Origin: Liolophura sinensis
Lineage: Eukaryota; Mollusca; Polyplacophora; Chitonida; Chitonidae
Direction: 5' to 3'
Length of the DNA stretch: 64,000 bases
NCBI RefSeq assembly: GCF_032854445.1
Contig: NC_088297.1
Coordinates: 248,001-312,000 of the forward strand
A program made the position numbers and the translations under genes. The notes beneath the pieces are model-generated. The model was not told the origin of the DNA and did not search any database. It worked only from the letters and a program-made list of their open reading frames with translations. Positions 24,649 to 36,742 of this stretch are shown here, piece after piece (position 1 is the first letter of the stretch; each line of letters opens with the position of its first letter).

Positions 24649-26110
24649 CATTAAATATCACCCTTGTTCACAGCGATTCAGTAAAATATTACCCTTGTTC
24701 ACAGCGATTCAGTAGAATATTACCCTTGTTCACAGCGATTCAGTAGAATATTACCCTTGTTCACAGCGATTCAGTAGAATATCACCGTTGTTCACAGCGA
24801 TTCAGTAGAATATCACCGTTGTTCACAGCGATTCGGTAGAATATTACCCTTGTTCACAGCGATTCAGTAGAATATTACCCTTGTTCACAGCGATTCAGTA
24901 GAATATTACCCTTGTTCACAGCGATTCAGTAAAATATTACCCTTGTTCACAGCGATTCAGTAGAATATCACCCTTGTTGACAGCGATTCAGTAGAATATT
25001 ACCCTTGTTCACAGCGATTCAGTAGAATATTATCCCTGTTCACAGCGATTCAGTAGAATATTATCCCTGTTCACAGCGATTCAGTAAAATATTACCCTTG
25101 TTCACAGCGATTCAGTAGAATATCACCCTTGTTCACAGCGATTCAGTAAAATATTACCCTTGTTCACAGCGATTCAGTAAAATATTACCCTTGTTCACAG
25201 CGATTCAGTAAAATATTACCCTTGTTCACAGCGATTCAGTAGAATATTACCCTTGTTCACAGCGATTCAGTAGAATATTACCCTTGTTCACAGCGATTCA
25301 GTAAAATATTACCCTTGTTCACAGCGATTCAGTAAAATATTACCCTTGTTCACAGCGATTCAGTAAAATATTACCCTTGTTCACAGCGATTCAGTAGAAT
25401 ATTACCCTTGTTCACAGCGATTCAGTAAAATATTACCCTTGTTCACAGCGATTCAGTAGAATATCACCCTTGTTGACAGCGATTCAGTAAAATATCACCC
25501 TTGTTCACAGCGATTCAGTAAAATATTACCCTTGTTCACAGCGATTCAGTAAAATATTACCCTTGTTCACAGCGATTCAGCAAAATATTACCCTTGTTCA
25601 CAGCGATTCAGTAGAATATTACCCTTGTTCACAGCGATTCAGTGGAATATCACCCTTGTTCACAGCGATTCAGTAAAATATTACCCTTGTTCACAGCGAT
25701 TCAGTAAAATATTACCCTTGTTCACAGCGATTCAGTAAAATATTACCCTTGTTCACAGCGATTCAGTAGAATATCACCCTTGTTCACAGCGATTCAGTAA
25801 AATATTACCCTTGTTCACAGCGATTCAGTAAAATATTACCCTTGTTCACAGCGATTCAGTAAAATATTACCCTTGTTCACAGCGATTCAGTAGAATATTA
25901 CCCTTGTTCACAGCGATTCAGGGGAATATTACCGCTGTTCACAGAGATTCAGTGGAATATTACCGCTGTTCACGGAGATTCAGTGGAATATTACCCTTGT
26001 TCACAACGATTCAACAGAATATTACCCTTGTTCACAGCGATTCAGTAAAATATCACCCTTGTTCACAGCGATTCAGTAGAATATTACCGCTGTTCACAGA
26101 GATTCAGTGA
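24649..26110 (+). repeat. 31-bp minisatellite, about 47 copies
   Basis: The unit contains TTCACAGCGATTCAGTA followed by AAATATTACCCTTG (31 bases), with variants GAATATCACC and CCGCTG. The last few units diverge most. Repeats abut with no spacers, so this is not a CRISPR array. Short frames inside are artefacts. Confidence 0.97.
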
Positions 26111-28140
26111 TTATAGACACCGTACTTGCTTACATATTTACGTTAACTGTTACCCTGTATGCTGATACGGATCAGTGAGCATAGATCTAGTCGTCGAGGC
26201 ATTCGAATTCCAGGGTTCAATCATTTATTGGACGTTTCGGGTAAATTATCGTGAGGTCAGTTCCAAAAAAACAAGGTTCAACACAAATCTCCAAATAATT
26301 GGGAAAGTATGTAAAGTATGAAATTCAGACGTATTCATGCAAAGAGAAGCAGTCAACAATTTTCCCTTATGCTGGACAGTCGCACGGATGCCGAAAATAC
26401 CTACGTATTTGTATGTCCAACCATAAAGCGTAATCACCAGTTTATTGGTAGAAACTCTTAACCCAGGCTAACATCACCAAAACAGGCGCTGTATGACACA
26501 GTTTAGCGTCAGCATGGTCCATTACGGAGGAACGGCGCAAACATGTCGATTCTGTTAGCTGTAATTCGTATTTAGGGCTTTAATCAAACAGGACAGAATA
26601 CTGTGAGTTAATGGACTGACAACTGAGATGATGAACTTCCGCGGGGAACCTATATGCTCCGATTTTACCAATTTTTGCATCGTTTAGTCACTTGGATCAG
26701 CAGTATACAACATCACATGAATGCTAAGCTTTCTGAACAAGTGGAGAAAACAGTACTGCTTTATACAGCATCGTGTGAACTTCCAAATAAATGAAGTGAA
26801 ATATATAATATCGTGTGTGGACGACGAGATAAGAACTGCTACACGTAAGTGGGAGGACTGCAGAAATGTAAAATACGAGTTTACTTAATTCAGTCTTGAA
26901 TTTCTCGTGCACGTTGTGCAATTCGATTCCCGAGTATTAGTTAAGTGAAAAGAATCACTTGTTCGGAACACTGTTTCTTATTATGTTAACAAAGCCAAAG
27001 TAGCAATATTACATGCAAAAATAAAATGTATGAAACTAAACTGCATATTGTACCTGATACAAGTTTACCATAGCGTTTATTGTTGTCTTATTTCCATTGA
27101 GAGATTCACAGTATCAGGTCAGACGCATATGTTCTCCTATAATCTAACCAAATTCTTCTCATCGAACATGATCTATTCTGCTTAATTCCAGAAAATGTTG
27201 ATCATTTCTAAACATACACTTAAAATACCACTGCCCCTTCTGACAGTAATGTGTCCAGCCTAACAGTACGGATTATATTCAACCCGTCCGTGCATTAGTC
27301 AAAACACTAAAATTTGTATCCCGTACAAATACACCAATGTGTCTGCCTAATCCCACGGTTGTCCCCCCCCCCCCCCCACTGAATAAGTAGGCCAGTTCCA
27401 ATTCACGCTGAGAAGACTAAAAGCATATGAAATTTTTGCTGGTGGATAAGAGTTCGTATAATAAAATGGTATTTCTAGCACTACTATATTTCATAATTAT
27501 TTGGGAAATAAGACGGGTCAAGGTTTTTGCTGAATGGCACTGGCACGGATCTGGATAAGCACTTTATAAGTGCCTTTAGAGTCACACAAGCATACAGTTA
27601 GAGTGTTCAATCTCAGACGACTTCCTGAGGAAAGCATTTCAAGTGTGCAAACCTATACTGATAACAAAACGAAAATACATCTGCGAGGCCATTATGGCAT
27701 TCAACGAAGAGTAAGTCAAAAACAGTAGCCGTTTGAACGTGCTCATAAAAGAAGACTTACACCTGCCCTGTGTAAGCGGCAATATGATTACTGAAGACAA
27801 ATAACATGGACTAAAGTATAAGCAAAAACCAGAGTGTAGATTGCAGTTTGAACATGCTCATACAAGTAGAGAATGTACATTTAACATGTAACCAACAAGA
27901 TGACTACTGAAGAGACTTATAACGGAATGAAATACAAGTAAAGGATTGTAGCTGATGTCGTAAATCAAAGTACAGCTCGGATTATATAAACACTGGGCTC
28001 TTTCAACATAAATGTGAGTAAAGAAGTTTTAACAATCAGTCATTTGACCCATCGATGATAAAATTGTACAGAGAGAATGCAATCAAAATTTGCAGATGAA
28101 AAGGTAAACATTTTTGTTAATTGGAATGACCAACGGTTTT
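26111..28140. other. Unassigned DNA with a poly-C run
   Basis: A run of 15 C lies at 27363-27377. No supported gene. The region 27590-27960 has loosely repeated phrases (for example GAACGTGCTCATA and GAACATGCTCATAC), too weak to call. Confidence 0.4.
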
Positions 28141-28144
28141 ACTT

Positions 28145-28405
28145 CTTTATTTATTTATTTGATTGGTGTTTTACGCCGTACTCAGGAATATTTAACTTAT
28201 ACGACGACGGCCATCATGATGGTGGGTGGAAAACTGGCAGAGCTCCGGGGAAACCCACGACCATCCGCAGGCTGCTGGCAGACCTTCCCACGTACGGCCG
28301 GAGAGAAAGCAAGCATGAGCTGGAAATGAACTAACAGCGACCGCATTGGGGAGAGGCTCCTGAATCATTACGCTGCGCTCTAACCAACTGAGCCACGGAG
28401 ACCCC
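28145..28405 (-). mobile_element. SINE family 1, full length
   Basis: On the minus strand it begins with a tRNA-like head, box A TGGCTCAGTTGGTTAGAGC, box-B-like GTTAGTTCATTTCC (diverged), then GCTTTCTCTCCGGCCGTACG, CTGCGGATGGTCGTGGGTTT and TACGGCGTAAAACACCAATC with an AAAT tail. The region 28077-28334 reads open in two frames only because of this SINE. Confidence 0.9.
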
Positions 28406-28559
28406 TAAGATATGTATGTAGAATGCTAGTCTTGGTAAGGATATATAGATTTGATCATTACGTGAAAATCCGTCGTTAAAATCTGACGTGGATTTCAGTC
28501 AATGTCTACGTCATGTAATTTAAATGGCTAGGCTGATGCAGATATACAGAGTACAGTTT

Positions 28560-28990
28560 GAGACTCCGTAACGACCAGGCATCATGAGAAGGTAATGGCC
28601 GGTGAAATAAGCAAGGATATTCTGTCTAGACTTGAGGTGACATTCGTGTGCCAAGTTATACTTGCAGATTAGATGAGAGGATCAAATCTCCAGGCACTAA
28701 CTGGTGAGGCGTTGTTGAAAAATTACATGACGTAGACATTGACTACCGCGTAGGGGGAAAACTAAGCCGCTATCAAGGGTGGCACAGCGTCTTGTAGATC
28801 TCTATCATTCCAGGCGATAAGTCACGCCTGACTTCCCCCAATTTCCCTAGCAAAATCATCAGGCGCTGGTTTATTGCCTGTGGAATTAATGGTAAAGAAG
28901 ACGGAGTGCGAAAGAATGACGGTGAAGTGCCGCGATACATTAGGCCGACTCGAGATCAAATAGCGGAATAGTTTTACCCCCATGCGGCAG
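28560..28990 (+). repeat. Interspersed repeat E, copy 1
   Basis: It shares with 34470-34835 and 35935-36245 the ordered blocks CAGGCGATAA, ATCATCAG, GCTGGTTTATTGCC, GAATGACGGTGAAGTGCC and CAAATAGCGG, then TTTTACC. Unknown family, no coding frame. Confidence 0.7.
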
Positions 28991-29201
28991 TCATGGACGT
29001 AACCCTACTGCTTATAGGCCATGCACAATTGTCAAATACAGGATCGCTCATAGTGGGAATAAAGCGGCTTTGATGCCACAGCACAATGCAAATTACATGC
29101 TGGATTACGCGCACAAAACATGACATTTTAGCTCGATTATTTACTAAGGCTGCTGTAGGGATACTCCATATATCGTATCCGTAAAAAAAAAATTCTGTAG
29201 G

Positions 29202-29474
29202 GGGTGAGCCTCCGTGGCTCGGTTGGTTAGCGCAATAGCGCAGCGTAATGACACAGAAGCCTCTCACGAATACGGTCGCTGTGAGTTCAATTCTAGCTCA
29301 TGCTGGCTTCCTCTCCGGTCTTATGAGGGAAGGTCTGACAGCAACCTGCGGATGGTCGTGGGTTTCCCCGGGCTCTGCTCGGTTTCCTCCCACCATAATG
29401 CTGGCCGCCGTCGTGTAAGTGAAATATTCTTGAGTACGGCGTAAAACACCAATCAAATAAATAAATTCTATAGG
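29202..29474 (+). mobile_element. SINE family 1, full length, with target-site duplication
   Basis: tRNA-like head with box A (TGGCTCGGTTGGTTAGCGC) and box-B-like GAGTTCAATTC, body, and AAAT tail. Flanking AAATTCTGTAGG (29190-29201) and AAATTCTATAGG (29463-29474) are a one-mismatch target duplication. The 105-bp array starts immediately after it. Confidence 0.9.
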
Positions 29475-29477
29475 AAG

Positions 29478-30000
29478 TAACCTGCTCTTAGTGTAAGAAC
29501 ACTTTATAGGTGTGTAGCATGACTAACACTGATTGATTCCCAAAGAGGACAATATGCTGGTAAAGGAAGAGCAATCATGAAGTAACCTGCTCTTAGTGTA
29601 AGAACACCATAGGTGTGTAGCATGACTAACACTGATTGATTCCCAAAGAGGACAATATGCTGGTATAGGAAGAGCAATCATGAAGTAACCTGCTCTTAGT
29701 GTAAGAACACTTTATAGGTGTGTAGCATGACTAACACCGATTGATTCCCAAAGAGGACTATATGCTGGTATAGGAAGAGCAATCATGAAGTAACCTGCTC
29801 TTAGTGTAAGAACACTTTATAGGTGTGTAGCATGACTAACACTGATTGATTCCCAAAGAGGACAATATGCTGGTATAGGAAGAGCAATCATGAAGTAACC
29901 TGCTCTTAGTGTAAGAACACTTTATAGGTGTGTAGCATGACTAACACTGATTGATTCCCAAAGAGGACAATATGCTGGTATAGGAAGAGCAATCATGAAG
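29478..30000 (+). repeat. 105-bp tandem repeat, five copies
   Basis: Unit starts are at 29478, 29583, 29686, 29791 and 29896. Each contains TAACCTGCTCTTAGTGTAAG, GGTGTGTAGCATGACTAAC and ATGCTGGTATAGGAAGAGC. The copies are almost identical, so the expansion is recent. A stub ATCATGAAG follows the last unit. Confidence 0.97.
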
Positions 30001-30411
30001 TATCATGAAGCCACGGAGATGGAATGAAAAATAACTTGCAATCACTAACATATTTTACATGTATGTATCCCAAAAAACATGATTAATCAATAAGATGTAA
30101 ATAGCAAAAACGTTGGAAGCAGAACCTGGCAACAACCGGAGAAATTCAACCAAGCCTGTGAATATTGCGAGGTAAATGATACGACTCTTGGAAAGAAGAT
30201 AGAAACTACCCCCGTCAGTTGATTTAAAGGCACTGAGGTTATTTGGTCTGTAGGTAAACATGTATTTAGATATCCACATTATGTATGGTATAAAGTCGGA
30301 TGTATGTGTCATCTGCTGGTTACTGATTGACACCCAATGAAGATGACTAAATGTAGTACCTGTGTTGAGATAAAACGTGTGAAACTTATTCAACATTTTC
30401 ATTAGGAAATT
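30001..30411. other. Unassigned DNA with a 115-codon minus frame
   Basis: A minus-strand frame (30055-30402) is open, but I see no domain, splice support or promoter, so it is not called a gene. Confidence 0.35.
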
Positions 30412-30500
30412 GTTTATTTATTTATTTAACGTCGTGTTTTACGTCGTACTCAAGAATATTTATTCAACGGCGGCCGGCTTTATGGTGGGGAGAAACCGGG
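30412..30500 (-). mobile_element. SINE family 1 tail fragment
   Basis: TTTATTTATTTATTTAACGT, then TTTTACGTCGTACTCAAGAAT-type tail and CGGCGGCCGGCTTTATGGTG, on the minus strand; truncated after about 90 bases. Confidence 0.8.
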
Positions 30501-30711
30501 CAGATGTTTAAACGCTGCCCTGCTAATGTGACGAGATGTTGCCGTTTTTGTGAAAATAAGTTTGTAAAAGTACACGTTACTCTGCGTCTTCCTTCGCCTT
30601 ACAAAGCTGATCACTGTGATGCAAGTAAATAATGCTTGGTGAAACACCAAAAAGATAAACGAGTAATGCCAATGTTGTTCCATTGAAAACTCAGGTCAAT
30701 ACATGTGCCTG

Positions 30712-33100
30712 CTATCACACTGTCGTCGCTACTATGTTTTTACTCTCTATGCTGTACGTCTATCACACTGTCGTCGATGCTCTGGTTTTATTGTCTGTGC
30801 TGTACGTCTGTCACACTGTCGTCGATACCATGGTTTTACTGTCTATGCTGTACGTTAATCACACTATCGTCGTTACTATGTTTTTACTCTCTATGCTGTA
30901 CGTCTATCACACTGTCGTCGCTACTATGTTTTACTCTCTATGCTGTACGTCTATCACACTGTCGTCGTTACTGTGTTTTTACTCCCTACGCTGTATGTCT
31001 ATCACACTGTCGTCGCTACTATGTTTTTACTCTCTATGCTGTATGTCAATCACACTGTCGTCGATGCTCTGGTTTTATTGTCTGTGCTGTACGTCTGTCA
31101 CACTGTCGTCGATACCATGGTTTTACTGTCTATGCTGTACGTTAATCACACTATCGTCGTTACTATGTTTTTACTCTCTATGCTGTACGTCTATCACACT
31201 GTCGTCGCTACTATGTTTTACTCTCTACGCTGTACGTCTATCACACTGTCGTCGTTACTGTGTTTTTACTCCCTACGCTGTATGTCTATCACACTGTCGT
31301 CGCTACTATGTTTTTACTCTCTATGCTGTATGTCAATCACACTGTCGTCGCTACTATCTTTTTACGCTCTACGCTGTACCTCTATCACACTGTCGTCGCT
31401 ATTATGTTTTTACTGTCTATGCTGTACGTCTATCACACTGTCGTCGTTACTATGTTTTTACTCTCTATGCTGTACGTCTATCACACTGTCGTTGTTACTA
31501 TGTTTTTATTCCCTACGCTGTACGTCTATCACACTGTCGTCGCTACTATGTTTTATTCCCTACGCTGTACGTCTATCACACTGTCGTGGCTACTATGTTT
31601 TTACTCCCTACCTTGTACGTTTTTTATCACACTGTCGTCGCTACTATGTTTTTAGTCTCTATGCTGTACAACAATCACACTGTTGTTACTACTATGTTTT
31701 TACTCTCTATGCTGTACGTCTATCACACTGTCGTTGTTACTATGTTTTTACTCCCAACGCTGTACGTCTATCACATTGTCGTTGTTACTATGTTTTTACT
31801 CTCTATGCTGTACGTCTTTCACACTGTCGTCGTTACAGTGTTTTTACTCCCTACGCTATACATCTATCACACTGTCGTCGCTACTATGTTTTTACTCTCT
31901 ATGCTGTACGTCTATCACACTGTCGTCGCTACTATGTTTTACTCTCTATGCTGTATGTCAATCACACTGTCGCTGCTACTATGTTTTTACTCTCTGTGCT
32001 GTACGTCTATCACACTGTCGTCGCTACTATGTTTTTACTCCCTACGCTGTACGTCTATCACATTGTCATCGCTACTACGTTTTTAGTCTCTATGCTGTAT
32101 GTCAATCACACTGTCGTCATTACTATACTTTTACTCTCTAAGTTGTACGTCTATCACACTGTCGTCGCTACTATGTTTTTACTGTCTATGCTGTACGTCT
32201 ATCACACTGTCGTCGCTACTATGTTTTTACTGTCTATGCTGTACGTCTATCACACTGTCGTCGCTACTATGTTTTTAGTCTCTATGCTGTACGTTAATCA
32301 CAGTCGTTGTTACTATGTTTTTATTCCCTACGCTGTACGTCTATCACACTGTTGTCGCTAATATGTTTTTACTCCCTACGCTGTACGTCTATCACATATT
32401 CGTCGCTAATATGTTTTTCCTCTCTATGCTGTACGACTATCACACTGTCGTTGTTACTATGTTTTTACTTTCTATGCTGTACGTCTATCACACTGTCGTT
32501 GTTACTATGTTTTTACTCCTAACGCTGTACGTCTATCACACTGTCGTTGTTACTATGTTTTTACTCTCTATGCTGTACATCTATCACACTGTCGTTGCTA
32601 CTATGTTTTTACTCTCTATGCTGTACGTCAATCACACTGTCGTCATTACTACGTTTTTACTCTCTATGCTGTACATCTATCGCACTGTCGTCGTTACAGT
32701 GTTTTTACTCCCTACACTGTACATCTATCACACTGTCGCCATTACTATGTTTTTACTCTCTATGCTGTACGTCTATCACACTGTCGTCATTACAATGTAT
32801 TTACTCTCTACGCTGTACGTCTATCACACTGTCGTCGCTACTATGTTTTTACTCTCTATGCTGTACGTCTATCACACTGTCGTCGCTACTATGTTTTTAC
32901 TTTCTATGCTGTACGTCTATCACACTGTCGTCGTTACTATGTTTTTACTCACTACGCTGTACATCTATCCCATTGTCGTCGCTACTACGTTTTTACTCTC
33001 TATGCTGTGTGTCAAACACACTGTCGTCATTACTATACTTTTACTCTCTATGCTGTACGTCTATCACACTGTCGTCGCTACAATGTCCTATGCTGCAGTC
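30712..33100 (+). repeat. 48-bp minisatellite, about 50 copies, with higher-order units
   Basis: The unit contains TATCACACTGTCGTCGCTAC and ATGTTTTTACTCTCTATGC and ends TGTACGTC (48 bases, 16 codons). A six-unit block near 30776 is repeated almost unchanged at 31063, 287 bases later, showing a higher-order structure. As the period is a multiple of 3, frames stay open for hundreds of codons (30683-32086, 30940-32361, 32315-33109) and read as a 16-residue hydrophobic repeat such as YHTVVATMFLLSMLYV. Occasional single-base changes in unit length move the frame, no conserved start or unique flanking domain exists, and I treat it as satellite DNA. Confidence 0.95.
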
Positions 33101-33194
33101 TTTTTTTAGTTTTCCCATTTCATGTAGACTTTATATAGGCGAATTTCAAACTAACGGCGGAAGTCTTGTGCACACTCTTTATTAAAAGCCACTA

Positions 33195-33258
33195 TGTTCT
33201 CCGGTTGTAGTAGTGGTGAAGGTGGTGGTTATGGTGGTGGTGGGTGCGGTGGTGGTTC
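33195..33258 (+). repeat. (GGT)n-rich microsatellite
   Basis: Imperfect GGTGGT/GGTGGTTAT units, e.g. GGTGGTGGTGGGTGCGGTGG. No coding context. Confidence 0.8.
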
Positions 33259-33555
33259 AAGCTGTGAGACAATACAAACAGGGGTATAATTACGTTACTG
33301 TTAAAATATAATCACATGTTTAGGAAATTTACGGTACCAGGGTTCCCCTCGACGGCGACAGCCATTCACCGCTAGGTCCGACGGTAACACCTGAATTCTG
33401 AACTCAAATTAAATGACAGACAAACTGTCCCCTACACTTTATATTAGAATTTTTTTGTCTTTTGGGATTTCTTTCCTAACCTCGTTGTGATAACGCCAAC
33501 ATCCAACGTTTGAGTCAAAAAGTATTTTGATTGTTTTTTTGTTTTTTTTGATTGA

Positions 33556-34450
33556 TTCTGTCACGACCAGGCAGCGTAAGAAGCTCTGTTACGACTAGGC
33601 GGCGTAAAAAGCTCTGTCAGAACTAGGCATCGTGAGAAGGTCTGTCACGACCAGGCAGCGTAAGAAGCTCTGTTTCGACCAAGCAGCGTAAGAAGATCTG
33701 TCACGACCAAGCAGCGTAAGAAGCTTTGTCACGCCCAGGCAGCGTAAGAAGCTCTGTCACGACTAGGCAGCGTAAGAAGATCTGTTACGACCAGGCAGCG
33801 TAAGAAGCTTTGTCATCAACAGCCAGCGTAAGAAACTCTGTTAGAACCAGGCGGTGTAAGAAGCTCTGTTACGACCAGGCATCATAAGAAGATCTGTCAC
33901 GACTAGGCAGCGTAAGAAGATCTGTCACGACCAGGCAGCGTAAGAAGCTCTGTCACGACCAGGCAGCGTAAGAAGCTCTGTCAGGAACAGGCAGCGTAAG
34001 AAGCTCTGTCACGACAAGGCAGCGTAAGAAGCTCCGTTACGACCAGTCAGCGTAAGAAGCTCTGTTACGACCAGGCAGCGTAAGAAGCTCTGTCAGGAAC
34101 AGGCAGCGTAAGAAGCTCTGTCACGACCAGGCAGCGTAAGAAGATCTGTCACGACCAGGCAGCGTAAGAAGCTCTGTTTCGACCAAGCAGCGTAAGAAGC
34201 TCTGTCACGACCAAGCAGCGTAAGAAGATCTGTCACGACAAGGCAGCGTAAGAAGCTCTGTCACGACCAGGTAGCGTAAGAAGCTCTGTCACGACAAGGC
34301 AGCGTAAGAAGCTCTGTCACGACCAGGCAGCGTAAGAAGATCTGTTACGACCAGGCATCGTAAGAAGCTCTGTCCCGACCAGGCATCGTAAGAAGCTCTG
34401 TCCCGACCTGGCATCGTAAGATGCTCTGTCAGGACCAGGCAGCGTAAGAG
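33556..34450 (+). repeat. 28-bp minisatellite, about 32 copies
   Basis: The unit is TCTGTCACGACCAGGCAGCG plus TAAGAAGC. Variants at a few fixed positions (ACGACTAGG, AGGAACAGG, AAGATC) occur in patches. No spacers, so it is not a CRISPR array. Confidence 0.97.
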
Positions 34451-34469
34451 ATAAATGACCAGTACAATA

Positions 34470-34835
34470 GCCTGAGAAATTTCGCCTGGACTTGAGGGAG
34501 ACAGTCATGTGCAAAGCTATAAACACCGATTAGCTGATGTGTGCAAATCTTCAGTCACATACTGGTCATTGAACAATTACAGCAGGAAGACTGCCACGCT
34601 GTCTGGTGCATCTCCACCCTTTCAGGCGATAACGTACCCCCGGCGTCCTCTAATATTTCTACTTGAATCATCAGCGCTAGCTTATTGCCAGTAAAAATAA
34701 TGTCGTGCGTACGGTAAAGAAAACAGAGAGGGGATGGATGACGGTTAAGTCCCTGGAGGCATTAAGCTGACCCCAGATCAAACAGCGGCTTAGTTTTACC
34801 TCTAAGAGGCAGGCATGGACTGTGATACGTGTACT
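34470..34835 (+). repeat. Interspersed repeat E, copy 2
   Basis: Ordered matches with 28560-28990 and 35935-36245, including CAGGCGATAACG, GCTAGCTTATTGCC, GGATGACGGTTAAGT and CAGATCAAACAGCGGCTTAG. It directly follows the 28-bp array. Confidence 0.65.
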
Positions 34836-35021
34836 AAATGATGACATTTGCAGTCCATTATTTGGAATATTTATGAGAGCTATAGCAAGCATATGTGTTC
34901 AAGTATGTATCAGATCAGGTGGTATAGCACGTGACCTGCTCTTTCGTACATTAAGAGTAATACGGTAATCTAACAGAGCTACGTGTGGTAATCACCAACT
35001 GTTACAAACTGACTTGGGTTT

Positions 35022-35103
35022 CCTCCCACCTTAATGCTGGTCGCCGTCGTATAAGTAAGATATTGTTGAATACGGCGTAAAACACCAATCAAATAAATAA
35101 AGA
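35022..35103 (+). mobile_element. SINE family 1 tail fragment
   Basis: GGTTTCCTCCCACCTTAATG, CGCCGTCGTATAAGTAAGAT and CGGCGTAAAACACCAATCAA with an AAAT tail. Truncated at the 5' end. Confidence 0.85.
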
Positions 35104-35934
35104 AAGAAATATATTTTATCTACTGTAGCGATTTACTGTGCTGGAGTAACTGTAAGTATATGTAAATCATGGTAAAAATATTTTAAATTTACAGTTCTAA
35201 ATCCACTAAATTAGACTGTATCTACTGCAGCGATTTACGGTAAGTTACTGCCAAAATGTGTAAATAAAGATATTTATCAGCATCTACGGTTTATGTGATA
35301 GAATGGAACAACTGTTACACCTGAAGGCCAAACACATTGTACATATGTATCGAATGTCCGTTGGAAACATCACAGTTTAACTCAAATACTCCAAGACAGT
35401 TATAATTGGTGAGGATGGGCGAAACCCGAGGAAAGCAGAGGAAACCGCAACCCTTTGCCTTGTCAGTGATACGCTTCTTAGAGTGAAGCTCAGCGCATCT
35501 GGAGATTAAGAACGTACACAACGTAATGTACGTAACAAAGTAATGCATCTGTGATAAAGCCTACGAGTCGGGATGTGTCGCAGGTGTGTGGTGGCTACTG
35601 TCTATGTACAATCGAACGGATAGAGTAAAGATGATAGCTAATAGTGTTATGTGGAAGAGCTTTACAGTAGCTGAATTTGTGCAAGACACCGTGTGACAGA
35701 AGTCACGAGAACACCAAACCGATGATCCCTCTTCTGATTCCCATGTCGAGAAAACACCCGTTGGGCTGAATTTGTATTAGCAAATGTCTCGTGAAATTAG
35801 CGGATAACTATCTCAGGAAGTCTTTAGTTAAAAGCTCCGTGCTGGATCACAGCAGGCAGAAAAAAGTGGATTATCCGTAAAATTATAAGAGATATTTTGT
35901 GCGAATTTTGTTGTCACTGTTGAGAAACCTCTTC
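35104..35934. other. Unassigned DNA
   Basis: A short motif, CTACTGTAGCGATTTAC / CTACTGCAGCGATTTAC, occurs twice near 35121 and 35221. No gene recognised. Confidence 0.4.
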
Positions 35935-36245
35935 ATATTGAATGTTTAGTGAATGCAAATCTTCGGACACTAGCCCATGAGGCATTAGATCACGTAGACA
36001 TTGCCCACCAAAGCTCACACGCCGTCTTGTACATCTACCATTCCTGGCGATAAATTACGCCTGGCTGCCCTCAATTTTCCACCTCCAATCATCAGACGCT
36101 AGTTTATTGCCGGTAAAACAAATGTCATACGGACAGTAAACAAGCCAGAGAGGGGAAGGATGACGCTGAAGTGCCGCGAGGCATAAGACAGACCAAATAG
36201 CGGCTTAATTTTATCTTCACAGGCCAAGCATGGACGTATATTTCC
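35935..36245 (+). repeat. Interspersed repeat E, copy 3
   Basis: Contains CACGTAGACATTGCCCACC, CCTGGCGATAAATTACGCC, GCTAGTTTATTGCCGG, GCTGAAGTGCCGCGAGGC and ACCAAATAGCGGC in the same order as the other two copies. Confidence 0.7.
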
Positions 36246-36374
36246 GATCTTTTACTGGCAGTAAGTAATAGGGGTGTTTTGGTATCGAAATCTTTTCTTG
36301 CTTAAGGTAAAGAATCTCGTACTGTATCACATGAGTTGTTAAAAAAGGTGAGACAACATATATCTGTGTATATA

Positions 36375-36742
36375 TGTGAGTGATCGAGTGAGTGCTTGGG
36401 GTTTAACGTCGTACTCGACAATTTTTCAGTCATATGACGACGAAGGAATCATTAGGGTGCATGTACGTGTAATGTGCCTCCTTTGTTGCAGGACGGATTT
36501 CCACCGCCTTTTTATTTAGTGCTGCATCACTGAGACGACTTACCGAAGGCAAGTAAGCCGCCCCGCCCGAGCCATTATACTGATACGGGTCAAACAGTCG
36601 TTGCACTATCCCCTTCATGCTGAACGTTATGCTGAAGTTACAACTTCCTCTTTTAAAGTCTTAGGTGTGACTCGAGCAAGGATTGATCCTGGATCTACCG
36701 GTCCCGAAGCGGACGCTCTACCAACTGTGCTATCCGGGCCGG
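36375..36742 (-). mobile_element. SINE family 2, full length
   Basis: On the minus strand the head is tRNA-like: CCGGCCCGGATAGCACAGTT with box A AGCACAGTTGGTAGAGCG, and box B GGATCAATCC. Then come GTCACACCTAAGAC, GGGATAGTGCAACGACTG and the tail ACGTTAAACCCCAAGCACTC. This copy defines the length of the family (about 365 bp) and shows that it derives from a tRNA. Confidence 0.9.

Noticed and set aside
24649-26110. CRISPR-like array of 31-bp repeats
   Set aside because: The units abut without spacers and the DNA is eukaryotic; it is a minisatellite. The same holds for the 28-bp array at 33556-34450.
28077-28334. Small frames such as 85 and 71 codons
   Set aside because: They are translations of SINE family 1; the same peptides recur wherever the SINE occurs (23.4, 29.2 and 42.7 kb).
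30055-30402. 115-codon minus-strand frame
   Set aside because: Open but without motif or splice sites, placed between a tandem array and a SINE fragment.
30683-33185. Open frames of 467, 473 and 264 codons
   Set aside because: They are overlapping frames of a 48-bp satellite; different frames are equally open, and there is no unique domain, promoter or splice structure.
36700-36742. A tRNA gene at the SINE family 2 head
   Set aside because: Box A and box B are present, but the cloverleaf is degenerate and continues into the SINE body, so it is a tRNA-derived head.
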